Positions 53,250 to 62,567 of a stretch of DNA of 64,000 bases are shown here, one piece after another. Source of the DNA: Fusobacterium sp. (GTDB lineage Bacteria > Fusobacteriota > Fusobacteriia > Fusobacteriales > Fusobacteriaceae); NCBI RefSeq assembly GCF_032477075.1, contig NZ_JAWDXO010000007.1, forward strand, positions 32,572 through 96,571, read 5' to 3'. Every line of letters starts with the position of its first letter. The first letter of the stretch is position 1. A model generated the notes under the pieces. The model saw nothing but the letters and a program-made list of their open reading frames with translations, was not told the DNA's origin and did no database searches. The position numbers and the translations under genes were made by a program.

Positions 53250-54629
53250 ATGAATAATCAACAAACTAAACAAGGTGTATTTAAAAGATTCACCTCTTTC
53301 TGCGTTTTTTTAATGCAAAAATATTTGCCAGATCCATATATTTTCTGTGCAATGCTAACATTTATAGTGTTTATAGGAGCAGTTATTTTTACAAAACAGT
53401 CACCAATGAAAGTTATAGGACATTGGACAAATGGGTTTTGGTCATTATTATCATTTTCAATGCAGATGGCATTGGTACTTGTAACTGGACATACAATGGC
53501 TAGTTCAAGTGTATTTAAAAAAATATTATCAAGTATGGCATCTAAACTGTCTAGTCCTAAGCAAGCTATTGTTGTAGTAACATTGGTTTCAACTATAGCG
53601 TGTATACTAAACTGGGGATTTGGATTAGTTATAGGAGCTATTTTTGCTAAAGAAATAGCTAAAAAAGTAAAAGGTGTTGACTATAGACTTCTAATAGCTT
53701 CAGCATATACAGGATTTTTAGTGTGGCATGGAGGATTATCTGGATCTATTCCACTGCAAGTAGCTAGTGATAGTGTAGCTGCTCTTTCTAAACAAACTGC
53801 TGGAGCTGTAACTGAAAATATACCAACAAGTATGACTTTATTCTCACCAATGAATTTATTCATTGTTGGAGCACTTGTTATAATGCTTCCATTGATAAAT
53901 AGAGCTATGTACCCAGCTGATAATGAAGTTGTTACTGTTGATCCAAAGTTATTGGAAGAACCTGAAGAAAAAGTTTTACTTCGTAAAAATATGACTCCAG
54001 CTGAAAAAATAGAAAACAGTAAAATTGTTTCTATTATTTTAGGAGTAATGGGATGGGCCTATATTCTTCAATATTTTATTACTAAAGGATTCAACCTTAA
54101 TCTTAATCTAGTTAACTTTATATTTTTATTTACAGGAATACTTCTTCATGGTACACCTAGAAAATTCATAAATGCTTTTGGTGAAGCAACTAAAGGAGCA
54201 GCTGGAATATTGTTGCAGTTTCCATTCTATGCTGGAATTATGGGTATTATGACAGGAGCAAATGCTGATGGGTCATCACTAGCTATATTAATGTCTAATT
54301 TCTTCGTAAATATTTCTACAACAAAAACATTTCCATTGTTCTCATTCTTAAGTGCAGGAATAGTAAACTTTTTTGTACCTTCTGGAGGTGGGCAGTGGGC
54401 AGTTCAAGCACCAATTGTAATGCCAGCGGGAGTTGAAATAGGTGTTTCTACAGCTAAATCAGCTATGGCTATTGCTTGGGGAGATGCATGGACAAATATG
54501 ATACAGCCATTCTGGGCTCTACCAGCGTTAGGTATTGCAGGATTAGGTGCTAAAGATATCATGGGATACTGTTTAATAGTACTACTTTGCTCAGGAGTAG
54601 TAATTTCAGCAGGATTTTTATTGTTCTAG
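53250..54629 (+). CDS. atoE: short-chain fatty acid transporter (AtoE family)
   Basis: 459 residues, about 11 membrane segments. AtoE-like signatures: 'FCVFLMQKYLPDPYIFCAML', 'GFWSLLSFSMQMALVLVTGH', 'VWHGGLSGSIPLQVAS', 'NFFVPSGGGQWAVQAPI', 'WGDAWTNMIQPFWALP'. It probably moves acetoacetate, butyrate or other short-chain acids. GAGGGAGG precedes the ATG. It is upstream of the matching CoA-transferase genes. Confidence 0.92.
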   Translation: MNNQQTKQGVFKRFTSFCVFLMQKYLPDPYIFCAMLTFIVFIGAVIFTKQSPMKVIGHWTNGFWSLLSFSMQMALVLVTGHTMASSSVFKKILSSMASKLSSPKQAIVVVTLVSTIACILNWGFGLVIGAIFAKEIAKKVKGVDYRLLIASAYTGFLVWHGGLSGSIPLQVASDSVAALSKQTAGAVTENIPTSMTLFSPMNLFIVGALVIMLPLINRAMYPADNEVVTVDPKLLEEPEEKVLLRKNMTPAEKIENSKIVSIILGVMGWAYILQYFITKGFNLNLNLVNFIFLFTGILLHGTPRKFINAFGEATKGAAGILLQFPFYAGIMGIMTGANADGSSLAILMSNFFVNISTTKTFPLFSFLSAGIVNFFVPSGGGQWAVQAPIVMPAGVEIGVSTAKSAMAIAWGDAWTNMIQPFWALPALGIAGLGAKDIMGYCLIVLLCSGVVISAGFLLF

Positions 54630-54630
54630 G

Positions 54631-55293
54631 ATGAAAATGAAAAAAAATGCATATTTTTATGAAATAAAAGAAATTTACGAAGAAAAAAAAGATGAAATAG
54701 AGAAAAGATTAAAAGAATTTAGTGATATATGGAAAAAAGGGAGTAATGAAGATATCCACACTGAGCTTTCTTTTTGTATCCTCACGCCTCAATCTAAAGC
54801 AGTAAATGCATGGAAAGCTATTACAACACTTAGAGATAATGAACTTTTATTCAATGGAACTAATGAAGAAATGGTAGAATATCTAAATATAGTAAGATTT
54901 AAAAATAATAAGGCAAAATATCTTGTTACCCTTAGAGAACAGATGAAAGATAAAGATGGAAAAATAATAACAAGGGATTTTTTCGATAGTATCTCTGATG
55001 TGAATGAAAAAAGAGAATGGATAGTAAAAAATATTAAAGGAATGGCTTATAAAGAAGCTAGTCATTTTCTAAGAAACGTCGGATTTGGAAAGAAAATTTC
55101 GATTTTAGATAGACATATCCTGAAAAATTTAGTAAAATTAGAAGTGTTGGAAGAAGTTCCAAAATCTCTGACTCCTAAATTGTATTTAGAGATCGAAGAA
55201 AAGATGAGAGCTTATTGTGATTATGTAGATATATCTATGGATAGTTTAGATTTACTTCTATGGTACAAGGAAGCCGGAGAAATATTTAAATAA
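54631..55293 (+). CDS. ogg: 8-oxoguanine DNA glycosylase/lyase (Ogg2 type)
   Basis: 220 residues. The helix-hairpin-helix and catalytic region reads 'NIKGMAYKEASHFLRNVGF' followed by 'SILDRHILKNL'; the lysine of YKEASHFL and the aspartate of LDRHI are the catalytic pair of the Ogg2 family known from archaea and some bacteria. 'FCILTPQSKAVNAWKAI' at ~48-64 is also family-typical. It removes 8-oxoguanine from DNA. It starts 1 base after the atoE stop (ATG 54637 is also possible) and is followed by atoD, so it is embedded in a fatty-acid operon. Confidence 0.87.
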   Translation: MKMKKNAYFYEIKEIYEEKKDEIEKRLKEFSDIWKKGSNEDIHTELSFCILTPQSKAVNAWKAITTLRDNELLFNGTNEEMVEYLNIVRFKNNKAKYLVTLREQMKDKDGKIITRDFFDSISDVNEKREWIVKNIKGMAYKEASHFLRNVGFGKKISILDRHILKNLVKLEVLEEVPKSLTPKLYLEIEEKMRAYCDYVDISMDSLDLLLWYKEAGEIFK

Positions 55294-55314
55294 AATAAGT
55301 GTTAGGAGGGCAAA

Positions 55315-55962
55315 ATGAAAAACAAATTAGTTTCAATGGAAGAAGCTGTATCTCATGTAAAGGATGGAATGACAGTTTTTATTGGGGGATTTCTAGGAGT
55401 GGGAACACCTGAAAAAATAATAGATGCTTTAATAGCTAAAGGTGTAAAAGATCTTACTGTTATAGGTAATGATACAGGATTTCCAGACAGAGGAATTGGA
55501 AGACTTGTTGTTAATAATCAAGTCAAAAAAGTAATTGCTTCTCATATCGGAACAAACCCAGAAACTGGAAGAAAAATGCAGTCTGGTGAGATGGAAGTTG
55601 AACTAGCTCCTCAAGGAACATTGGCTGAAAGAGTGAGAGCTGGGGGAAATGGATTAGGTGGAATCTTAACACCAACTGGAATAGGAACTATTGTTGAAGA
55701 AGGGAAAGAAATTCTTACAGTAGATGGGAAAAAATATATTTTAGAAAAACCTCTAAGAGCTGATGTAGCACTTTTAAATGGTTCTGTGGTTGATGAATTA
55801 GGAAATGTTATTTATGCTAAAACAACTAAAAACTTTAACCCAATGATGGCAACAGCAGCAGATACAGTTATAGTTTTTGCAGAAAAATTAGTAAAAGTGG
55901 GAGAAATTGACCCAGATCATGTAATGACATCTAGAATATTCGTAGACTACATAGTTAAATAG
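55315..55962 (+). CDS. atoD: acetate/acetoacetate-type CoA-transferase, alpha subunit
   Basis: 215 residues. It starts 'SMEEAVSHVKDGMTVFIGG' and has the CoA-transferase subunit A pattern 'GGFLGVGTPEKIIDALI' and 'ELAPQGTLAERVRAGG'. With the beta subunit it transfers CoA between acetyl-CoA and short-chain acids. AGGAGG is upstream, and the beta subunit gene begins 17 bases after its stop. Confidence 0.93.
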   Translation: MKNKLVSMEEAVSHVKDGMTVFIGGFLGVGTPEKIIDALIAKGVKDLTVIGNDTGFPDRGIGRLVVNNQVKKVIASHIGTNPETGRKMQSGEMEVELAPQGTLAERVRAGGNGLGGILTPTGIGTIVEEGKEILTVDGKKYILEKPLRADVALLNGSVVDELGNVIYAKTTKNFNPMMATAADTVIVFAEKLVKVGEIDPDHVMTSRIFVDYIVK

Positions 55963-55979
55963 GAGAGGTGAAGCAAGAA

Positions 55980-56645
55980 ATGGAATTAGATAAAAAATTA
56001 GTAAGAGAATATATTGCAAAAAGAGTTGCAGAAGAATTTAAAGATGGGTATGTAGTAAACTTAGGAATAGGACTTCCTACACTAGTAGCTAACTTTGTAC
56101 CAGAAGGAATAGATGTTGTATTCCAGTCAGAAAATGGAATTATTGGAGTAGGGCCAGCTCCAGAACCTGGAAAAGAAGATAAAGATATAGTAAATGCTGG
56201 AGCAGGATTTGTAACTGTTCTCCCAGGAGCACAATTCTTTGATTCTTGTACTTCATTTGGGATCATAAGAGGAGGACATGTGGATGTTACTGTTCTTGGA
56301 GCTCTTCAAGTAGATAAAGAAGGGAACTTAGCAAACTGGATGGTTCCTGGAAAAATGGTTCCTGGAATGGGTGGAGCTATGGATTTAGTAGTTGGAGCTA
56401 AAGAAGTAATAGTTGCTATGGAGCATACAGCTAAAGGAGCAATAAAAATCCTTGAGAAATGTGATCTTCCGCTAACAGCTGCTAATCAAGTAAACCTGAT
56501 AATCACTGAAAAAGGTGTTATAAAAGTAACTCCAGAGGGATTACTTCTTACTGAAGTAAGTCCTTATTCTTCAATAGAAGATATAAAAGCGTCAACAGGA
56601 GCAGAATTAAAAGTTGCTGATAATGTAAAAATATTATCACTTTAA
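55980..56645 (+). CDS. atoA: acetate/acetoacetate-type CoA-transferase, beta subunit
   Basis: 221 residues. 'YVVNLGIGLPTLVANFVP' and the catalytic glutamate in 'FQSENGIIGVGPAP' are typical of subunit B, with 'GHVDVTVLGALQVDKEGNLA' and 'MGGAMDLVVGAKEVIVAMEH'. ATG 55980 gives the usual N-terminus and follows GAGGTG; a GTG at 55968 is in frame within the ribosome site. Last gene of the ato operon, followed by a terminator. Confidence 0.93.
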   Translation: MELDKKLVREYIAKRVAEEFKDGYVVNLGIGLPTLVANFVPEGIDVVFQSENGIIGVGPAPEPGKEDKDIVNAGAGFVTVLPGAQFFDSCTSFGIIRGGHVDVTVLGALQVDKEGNLANWMVPGKMVPGMGGAMDLVVGAKEVIVAMEHTAKGAIKILEKCDLPLTAANQVNLIITEKGVIKVTPEGLLLTEVSPYSSIEDIKASTGAELKVADNVKILSL

Positions 56646-56667
56646 TTAAAATAAATTAGTTAATATT

Positions 56668-56705
56668 AATCTCCCTTTTAGAAAAATTTAAAGGGAGATT
56701 TTTTC
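56668..56705 (+). terminator. terminator after the ato operon
   Basis: AATCTCCCTTT pairs perfectly with AAAGGGAGATT (11-base stem), followed by TTTT. Confidence 0.92.
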
Positions 56706-56840
56706 TTAAAACAAAATTTTTTGACACACTTAAGCCATAAAGAAATGTTAAAATTTAAAAGATTATTTTAAATATTCTTTTGTTTAGAAAAAAATTTGAG
56801 TAATTATTATAAAAAGATAATACTTTTTTTATTTTATTGT

Positions 56841-56869
56841 TTGTAAAACAGTAAAAAAATTGTTATAAT
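56841..56869 (+). promoter_or_regulatory. promoter of miaB-rho-M23 genes
   Basis: TTGTAA, 17-base spacer, perfect TATAAT; about 43 bases before miaB. Confidence 0.65.
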
Positions 56870-56911
56870 AAAAAAATAGACATAAGCAGCAATAGTTTTA
56901 GGAGGAATAGA

Positions 56912-58222
56912 GTGAAAAAAGCATCGATTATAACATATGGATGTCAAATGAATGTAAATGAAAGTGCTAAAATAAAGAAAATTTTTCAAAATATAGGATA
57001 TGAAATAACTGAAAATATAGATGAATCAGATGCAATTTTTCTTAATACATGTACAGTAAGAGAAGGAGCAGCAACACAAATATATGGAAAATTAGGAGAA
57101 CTAAAGCATATAAAAGAAAAGAGAGGAAGTATTATAGGAATTACTGGATGTTTTGCACAAGAACAAGGAAAAGAACTCTTAAAAAAGTTTCCTCAAATAG
57201 ACATAATAATGGGAAATCAGAATATAGGAAGAATCCCTCAGGCTATTGATGATATAGAGCATAAAACAAATAAACATATAATTTATACTGACTGTGAAGA
57301 TGAATTGCCTCCAAGATTGGATGCTGATTTTGATTCGAAAAAAACTGCTTCAATTTCAATAACTTATGGATGTAATAATTTTTGTACATACTGTATTGTT
57401 CCATATGTAAGAGGAAGAGAGAGATCTGTACCTTTAAATGAAATAATACATGATGTAAAACAATATGTAGAAAAAGGATATAAAGAAATAATACTTTTAG
57501 GGCAGAATGTAAATTCTTATGGAAAAGACTTTGAAAATGGAGATAATTTTGCAAAGCTTTTAGAAGAAATATGTAAAGTAGAAGGAGATTTTTTAGTAAG
57601 ATTTATTTCTCCTCATCCAAGAGATTTTTCAGATGAAGTGATAGATGTCATAGCTAAAAATGATAAAATAGCAAAATCATTGCATCTTCCATTACAATCA
57701 GGTTCTACAAGAATTTTAAAAATGATGAATAGAGGATACACAAAGGAACAATATATAGCTCTTGCAGAAAAAATAAAAGAAAAAATACCAGGAGTTGCTC
57801 TTACTGCTGATATAATAGTTGGGTTTCCAGGAGAGAGTGAAGAAGATTTTTTAGATACTTTAGATGTAGTAAAAAGAATACAGTTTGAAAATTCATTTAT
57901 GTTTATGTATTCAATAAGACAAGGAACAAAAGCAGCTGATATGAAGGAGCAAATAGATTTAGAAATAAAAAAAGAGAGACTTCAAAGATTAATAGAAATT
58001 CAAAATAGTTGTTCGTTAGCTGAGAGTGAAACTTATAGAGGAAAAACAGTAAGAATATTAGTAGAAGGAGAGAGTAAGAAGAATAAAGATGTTCTCACTG
58101 GAAGAACTTCAACTAATAAAATAGTTCTTTTTAAAGGGGATAAAACTTTAGAGGGAACTTTTGCAAATGTAAAAATAAATGATTGTAAAACATGGACTTT
58201 ATATGGTGAAATTGTAGATTAA
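56912..58222 (+). CDS. miaB: tRNA-2-methylthio-N6-dimethylallyladenosine synthase
   Basis: 436 residues, starting with GTG after AGGAGG. It adds the methylthio group to i6A37 of tRNAs. The N-terminal UPF0004 domain has Fe-S cysteines in 'ITYGCQMNVNES', 'FLNTCTVREGA' and 'GCFAQEQG'. The radical-SAM cluster is in 'YGCNNFCTYCIVPYVRGRE'. A TRAM domain is at the end ('RGKTVRILVEG'). It is 17 bases before rho. Confidence 0.96.
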   Translation: MKKASIITYGCQMNVNESAKIKKIFQNIGYEITENIDESDAIFLNTCTVREGAATQIYGKLGELKHIKEKRGSIIGITGCFAQEQGKELLKKFPQIDIIMGNQNIGRIPQAIDDIEHKTNKHIIYTDCEDELPPRLDADFDSKKTASISITYGCNNFCTYCIVPYVRGRERSVPLNEIIHDVKQYVEKGYKEIILLGQNVNSYGKDFENGDNFAKLLEEICKVEGDFLVRFISPHPRDFSDEVIDVIAKNDKIAKSLHLPLQSGSTRILKMMNRGYTKEQYIALAEKIKEKIPGVALTADIIVGFPGESEEDFLDTLDVVKRIQFENSFMFMYSIRQGTKAADMKEQIDLEIKKERLQRLIEIQNSCSLAESETYRGKTVRILVEGESKKNKDVLTGRTSTNKIVLFKGDKTLEGTFANVKINDCKTWTLYGEIVD

Positions 58223-58239
58223 GATTGATTGAGGTGGAT

Positions 58240-59478
58240 ATGGATAAGTTGGATAGATTTCTTTTAAAAGAACTTCAAGAGATAGCAAAGCAATTAGGAT
58301 TGGAATGTAAAAATGGAATAAAAAAATCTGAATTAAAAGAGCTGATAGAAAAAGATATTGAAGAAAAAGAAGGACTAGATATTGCCTGGGGAAGTCTGGA
58401 AGTACTGCCTGATGGATATGGTTTTTTAAGAAATACAAGTGTAGAAAAGGATGTATATGTATCAGCTTCACAAGTAAGGAAATTTAAGTTAAGAACTGAA
58501 GATATAGTAGTTGGAGAAGTAAGAGAACCTTCAGATGATGAAAAAAATTATGCTTTAAGAAGAGTTTTATTAGTAAATAGTGGAACTTTAGAGGCTGCTG
58601 AATCAAGGGTACCATTTGAAGATCTTATACCATCTTATCCAACTGAGAGATTTATTCTGGAGACTGACAGAAAAAATGTTTCAGGAAGGATAATAGACCT
58701 TATAGCACCAATAGGAAAAGGGCAGAGAGCTTTAATAATAGCTCCGCCAAAAGCGGGTAAAACTATGCTTATAAGTAGTATAGCAAACTCTATGATAGAA
58801 CAGAATAAAGAAACAGATGTATGGATACTTTTAATAGATGAAAGACCAGAAGAAGTTACTGATATAAAAGAATCAGTAATAGGAGCTCAGGTATTTGCTT
58901 CTACATTTGATGAAGATCCAAGAAATCATATAAAAGTCACAGAAATGATATTAGAAAGAGCAAAAAGGAAAGTTGAAAATGGGGAAAATATAGTTATACT
59001 TATGGATTCTCTTACAAGACTTGCAAGAGCATATAATATAGTTATTCCTTCAAGTGGGAAACTGATATCAGGAGGGATTGATCCTACAGCTTTGTATTAT
59101 CCAAAAAACTTCTTTGGAACAGCTAGAAATATAAGAGAAGGAGGAAGCTTGACTATTATAGCTACAGTTCTTGTAGATACAGGAAGTAAAATGGATGATA
59201 TAATATATGAAGAATTTAAATCCACTGGGAATTGTGATATACATTTAGATAGAAATCTAGCTGAATTGAGAATATTTCCAGCCATAGATATTCAACGTTC
59301 AGGAACTAGAAAAGAAGAACTTTTAATACCAAAAAGTGAATTAGAAAGTATTTGGAGTATAAGAAGATATTTAGCTCAGTATGATAGAGCTACAGCTTCA
59401 AGAAAACTTATAGATACTATATTTAATACAGAAAGTAATAAAAAGCTTTTGGAATTTTATGAAAAAGGGGAAGACTAA
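58240..59478 (+). CDS. rho: transcription termination factor Rho
   Basis: 412 residues. Order: Rho-N helical domain (~1-40), RNA-binding OB fold ('GSLEVLPDGYGFLRN'), and ATPase with Walker A 'APPKAGKTMLI', 'LLIDERPEEVTDI', Walker B 'IVILMDSLTRLARAYN', and 'SGGIDPTALYYPKNFFG'. No large N-terminal insertion as in Actinobacteria. ATG 58240 follows GAGGTGG; an in-frame TTG at 58225 overlaps that site. Confidence 0.97.
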   Translation: MDKLDRFLLKELQEIAKQLGLECKNGIKKSELKELIEKDIEEKEGLDIAWGSLEVLPDGYGFLRNTSVEKDVYVSASQVRKFKLRTEDIVVGEVREPSDDEKNYALRRVLLVNSGTLEAAESRVPFEDLIPSYPTERFILETDRKNVSGRIIDLIAPIGKGQRALIIAPPKAGKTMLISSIANSMIEQNKETDVWILLIDERPEEVTDIKESVIGAQVFASTFDEDPRNHIKVTEMILERAKRKVENGENIVILMDSLTRLARAYNIVIPSSGKLISGGIDPTALYYPKNFFGTARNIREGGSLTIIATVLVDTGSKMDDIIYEEFKSTGNCDIHLDRNLAELRIFPAIDIQRSGTRKEELLIPKSELESIWSIRRYLAQYDRATASRKLIDTIFNTESNKKLLEFYEKGED

Positions 59479-59479
59479 A

Positions 59480-60517
59480 ATGAAATCTAAAATAAAAGTT
59501 TTTATAATATTAGCCGTTGTTTTTTATTTTGGAATAGAGCTTGCTAGTCCTTTCAAAGAAGAAGTGGTGGATCTAAAAAAATTTACAGATTACTATGATA
59601 CTAATGAAGAAATTAATGGTGGAGTTACTTTACTTAATGACAGTTTTTATACTTTTGAAAAAGAATATAATTTTGCTAATGAATATAAACCAATAGGGTT
59701 TGATAAAAAAGATGATGAGAATACAGGGACAGATAGAGAAAAAATTAGAGAAGCTGCAATAAATCAAATTATTACACCTATAAAGAGTGAATATATAGTA
59801 AAACAAGGTGATACAATTTCTGAGATTGCTGAAGCAAACGGAATGACAATGAATATGCTCCTTGCTAATAATCCTAATGTTTCTGTAAAAAATTTAAAGA
59901 TAGGCCAAAAATTGACTATTGTTTCTGAAAATGGAATATTTTATAAAGTTCAAAAAGGAGATTCTTTGTCTAAAATAGCTTCAAAGTTTAAAATGAAGCT
60001 TGATGATATAACAGCTTACAATAATGTAGATGCAAGAAATCTTAAAGTTGGACAAGATATATTTTTAAAAAATCCAGATATAAGAGTTCTTGCTAATTCA
60101 GGAAAAGGTGGAATAACAGTAGCTACAGCAGGTTTTAGATTTCCAGTTGAATATAAAGGAATAAATAGTCCATATGGGAGTAGATTTCACCCAGTTTTAA
60201 AAAGATATATATTTCATGCTGGAGTTGATTTGAAAGCTAGATATGTACCTTTACGTGCAGCCCAAGCAGGAAAAGTAAGTTATGCTGGATATATGAATGG
60301 ATATGGAAAAATAATAATAATAAAACATTCTAGTGGCTATGAAACAAGATATGCTCATTTAGATAAAATTGGGGTAAAAGTTGGACAAAATGTTAATAAA
60401 GGTGAATTAATAGGAAAAACAGGAATGTCTGGAAGAGTAACAGGACCTCACCTTCATTTTGAAGTTAGAAAAAATGGAAAAACAGAAAATCCTATGAGTC
60501 ATTTAACAAGAAAATAA
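59480..60517 (+). CDS. LysM-M23 peptidase (cell-wall hydrolase)
   Basis: 345 residues. An N-terminal hydrophobic anchor (KVFIILAVVFYFGIELA) is followed by two LysM repeats at ~106-150 ('YIVKQGDTISEIAEANGM') and ~153-195 ('YKVQKGDSLSKIASKFKM'), then an M23 domain: 'FHAGVDLKARYVPLRAAQAG' with zinc ligands His and Asp, and 'GPHLHFEVRKNG' with the catalytic HxH. It probably cuts peptide cross-links during growth or division. It starts 1 base after the rho stop. Confidence 0.92.
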   Translation: MKSKIKVFIILAVVFYFGIELASPFKEEVVDLKKFTDYYDTNEEINGGVTLLNDSFYTFEKEYNFANEYKPIGFDKKDDENTGTDREKIREAAINQIITPIKSEYIVKQGDTISEIAEANGMTMNMLLANNPNVSVKNLKIGQKLTIVSENGIFYKVQKGDSLSKIASKFKMKLDDITAYNNVDARNLKVGQDIFLKNPDIRVLANSGKGGITVATAGFRFPVEYKGINSPYGSRFHPVLKRYIFHAGVDLKARYVPLRAAQAGKVSYAGYMNGYGKIIIIKHSSGYETRYAHLDKIGVKVGQNVNKGELIGKTGMSGRVTGPHLHFEVRKNGKTENPMSHLTRK

Positions 60518-60524
60518 AAATAAG

Positions 60525-60557
60525 AAAAGTCCTGTTAAAAACAGGACTTCTTTGTTT
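60525..60557 (+). terminator. terminator between the M23 peptidase and ispG
   Basis: AAGTCCTGTT-AAA-AACAGGACTT perfect stem, followed by CTTTGTTT. The ispG ribosome site begins right after the T-rich run, so some readthrough is likely to feed ispG; no separate ispG promoter was found. Confidence 0.85.
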
Positions 60558-60569
60558 AGGAGATGGAAA

Positions 60570-61619
60570 ATGAAAAAAACAAGAGAAGTAAAAGTAGGAA
60601 ATATAATGATAGGTGGCAGCAATAATATTGTTATTCAATCTATGACTAATACTCTAACAAGTGATATAGAAGCTACTATAGCTCAAATAAAAAAATTAGA
60701 AGATGCAGGTTGCCAGCTTGTGAGAATGACTATAAATAATATGCAAGCAGCAGAAGCGATAAAAGAGATAAAAAAAAGAGTTTCAGTTCCTTTAGCAGCG
60801 GATATACATTTTGATTATAAACTTGCTTTAGCTGCTATGGAAAATGGGATAGATAAGCTTAGAATAAATCCTGGAAACATAGGTAATGATGAAAATGTAA
60901 CTAGAGTAGTTCAAAAAGCCAAGAAGAAAAGTATCTCTATAAGAATAGGAGTTAATTCTGGTTCGTTAGAAAAAGAAATATTAAAAAAATATGGAAGTCC
61001 AACTGCAGATGCTATGGTAGAAAGTGCAATGTATCATATCGGTTTATTAGAAAAAAATGATTTTTATGATATAATAGTGTCTCTAAAGTCAAGTAATGTA
61101 AAAATGATGGTAGAAGCTTATAGAAAAATCAGCAAAAAAACAGATTATCCTCTTCATTTAGGAGTAACAGAGGCAGGAACAGCATTTCAAGGAACAGTGA
61201 AATCATCAATAGGAATAGGGTCACTCTTAATAGATGGAATTGGTAATACAATCAGAGTATCTTTAACAGAAGATCCAGTAGAAGAAATAAAAGTAGCAAA
61301 AGAGATTCTAAAAGTATTGGGATTAATAGAAACAGGAGTAGAGATCATTTCTTGTCCTACTTGTGGGAGAACTGAAATAAATTTAATAGGTCTTGCTAAA
61401 AAAGTAGAAAAGGAGTTTGGAAAAGAAAATCGTAAAATAAAGATAGCGGTCATGGGGTGTGTAGTAAATGGACCAGGAGAAGCTAGAGAAGCTGATTATG
61501 GTGTGGCTGGTGGAAAAGGTGAAGGAGTGCTCTTTAAAAAGGGACAAATTGTAAAAAAAGTAAAAGAATCTGAAATATTGATAGAATTAAAAAAATTGAT
61601 AATGGAGGATGAAAAATAA
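60570..61619 (+). CDS. ispG: (E)-4-hydroxy-3-methylbut-2-enyl-diphosphate synthase
   Basis: 349 residues, the short bacterial form. It acts in the MEP isoprenoid pathway using a 4Fe-4S cluster. 'IVIQSMTNTLTSDIEATIAQ', 'DIHFDYKLALAAM', 'LRINPGNIG', the cluster cysteines in 'ISCPTCGRTEINL' and 'MGCVVNGPGEAREADYGV'. ATG 60570 follows AGGAG; an in-frame ATG at 60552 has no ribosome site. Its stop overlaps the next start (TAATG). Confidence 0.96.
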   Translation: MKKTREVKVGNIMIGGSNNIVIQSMTNTLTSDIEATIAQIKKLEDAGCQLVRMTINNMQAAEAIKEIKKRVSVPLAADIHFDYKLALAAMENGIDKLRINPGNIGNDENVTRVVQKAKKKSISIRIGVNSGSLEKEILKKYGSPTADAMVESAMYHIGLLEKNDFYDIIVSLKSSNVKMMVEAYRKISKKTDYPLHLGVTEAGTAFQGTVKSSIGIGSLLIDGIGNTIRVSLTEDPVEEIKVAKEILKVLGLIETGVEIISCPTCGRTEINLIGLAKKVEKEFGKENRKIKIAVMGCVVNGPGEAREADYGVAGGKGEGVLFKKGQIVKKVKESEILIELKKLIMEDEK

Positions 61620-62050
61620 TGAAGATAAAATATTTAATTAGTTTATCATTTGTAATAGTTCTGACAGGATGTACTTCAATAAAAAGTAGCCATGAGATAT
61701 CTCTTGATAAAATAGAAGGAAGAAAAATTCTTATTGTTAATTATGATAGAAATGAAATACAAAGTGTAGAAGTCAGAAAGATATTTTTAGATTCAGGAGT
61801 TCCCTATTATGTAGAACCTGGTGAATATAGACTTTCTTACACTGAAACTCCAATGATAAGAGGAATTATGGATTTTTCTTTTAGAAGAAGCAAGGGAGAT
61901 AATGATAATGGTGGCGGAAGAAGTCATTTAAATAGAAATATCACTACTACAAAAATAATAAATGTTCAAGATGATACAACAGTAGATTTAGTGGGAAATA
62001 AATTTGAAATAAGTGTAGGTGGAAGAATAAACAGTAAAAAATCTTTTTAA
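61619..62050 (+). CDS. small lipoprotein of unknown function
   Basis: 143 residues. The lipobox 'VLTGC' has its cysteine at about 18. The mature part is basic and beta-rich, with a glycine/asparagine-rich stretch ('SKGDNDNGGGRSHLNRN') near 97-113. No domain recognised. Translation is coupled to ispG by a TAATG overlap, though no functional link is evident. Confidence 0.72.
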   Translation: MKIKYLISLSFVIVLTGCTSIKSSHEISLDKIEGRKILIVNYDRNEIQSVEVRKIFLDSGVPYYVEPGEYRLSYTETPMIRGIMDFSFRRSKGDNDNGGGRSHLNRNITTTKIINVQDDTTVDLVGNKFEISVGGRINSKKSF

Positions 62051-62063
62051 AAACTAAACTTTT

Positions 62064-62093
62064 TTGCAACTTATATCGTCTAATTAATATAAC
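62064..62093 (+). promoter_or_regulatory. promoter of the ECF sigma operon
   Basis: TTGCAA, 18-base spacer, TATAAC, 23 bases before the start. A CGTCTAA string within the spacer resembles an ECF -10 element, but no properly spaced ECF -35 (GGAACTT-like) was found, so the housekeeping reading is preferred. Confidence 0.5.
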
Positions 62094-62116
62094 AGTTTGT
62101 GAGGGATAAAAATATA

Positions 62117-62566
62117 ATGAACTTTGATGAGATTTTTGAACAGTATTTTGATAGGATATATTACAAAATATTAGGTGTAGTAAAGAATCCTGAAGATGCC
62201 GAGGATATATCTCAGGAAGTCTTTATGAGTGTTTATAAAAATCTGAAAAAATTTAGAGCAGATAGTAATATCTATACTTGGATATATAAGATAGCTATAA
62301 ATAAGATATATGATTTTTTCAGAAAGAGAAAAGTGGAGCTTGATATAAACGAAGAGATACTGGCTCTTGAATGTAATTCTGATATAGACACACCTCTTAT
62401 ATTAGAGGAACGGCTAAAAGAACTTTCTTTGCAAGAACGAGAGATAGTGGTTTTAAAAGACATATATGGTTATAAGCTTAAAGAAATAGCTGATATGAAA
62501 GAGATGAATATATCTACAGTAAAATCAATGTATTATAAGGCTATTAAAGATATGGGAGGAAATTAG
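62117..62566 (+). CDS. ECF-type RNA polymerase sigma factor
   Basis: 149 residues. Region 2 has 'YKILGVVKNPEDAEDISQEV' and 'IYTWIYKIAINKIYDFFRKR'. Region 4 has 'LSLQEREIVVLKDIYGYKLK' and 'STVKSMYYKAIK'. There is no region 1.1 or 3, as usual for extracytoplasmic-function sigma factors. ATG 62117 follows GAGGG; the earlier GTG 62099 overlaps this site. The next gene begins 1 base after the stop, the classical sigma/anti-sigma arrangement. Confidence 0.92.
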   Translation: MNFDEIFEQYFDRIYYKILGVVKNPEDAEDISQEVFMSVYKNLKKFRADSNIYTWIYKIAINKIYDFFRKRKVELDINEEILALECNSDIDTPLILEERLKELSLQEREIVVLKDIYGYKLKEIADMKEMNISTVKSMYYKAIKDMGGN

Positions 62567-62567
62567 T

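Noticed and set aside
62070..62093. Autoregulatory ECF promoter before the sigma gene
   Set aside because: CGTCTAA is present but no -35 element at 16-17 bases; a housekeeping promoter reading fits better.
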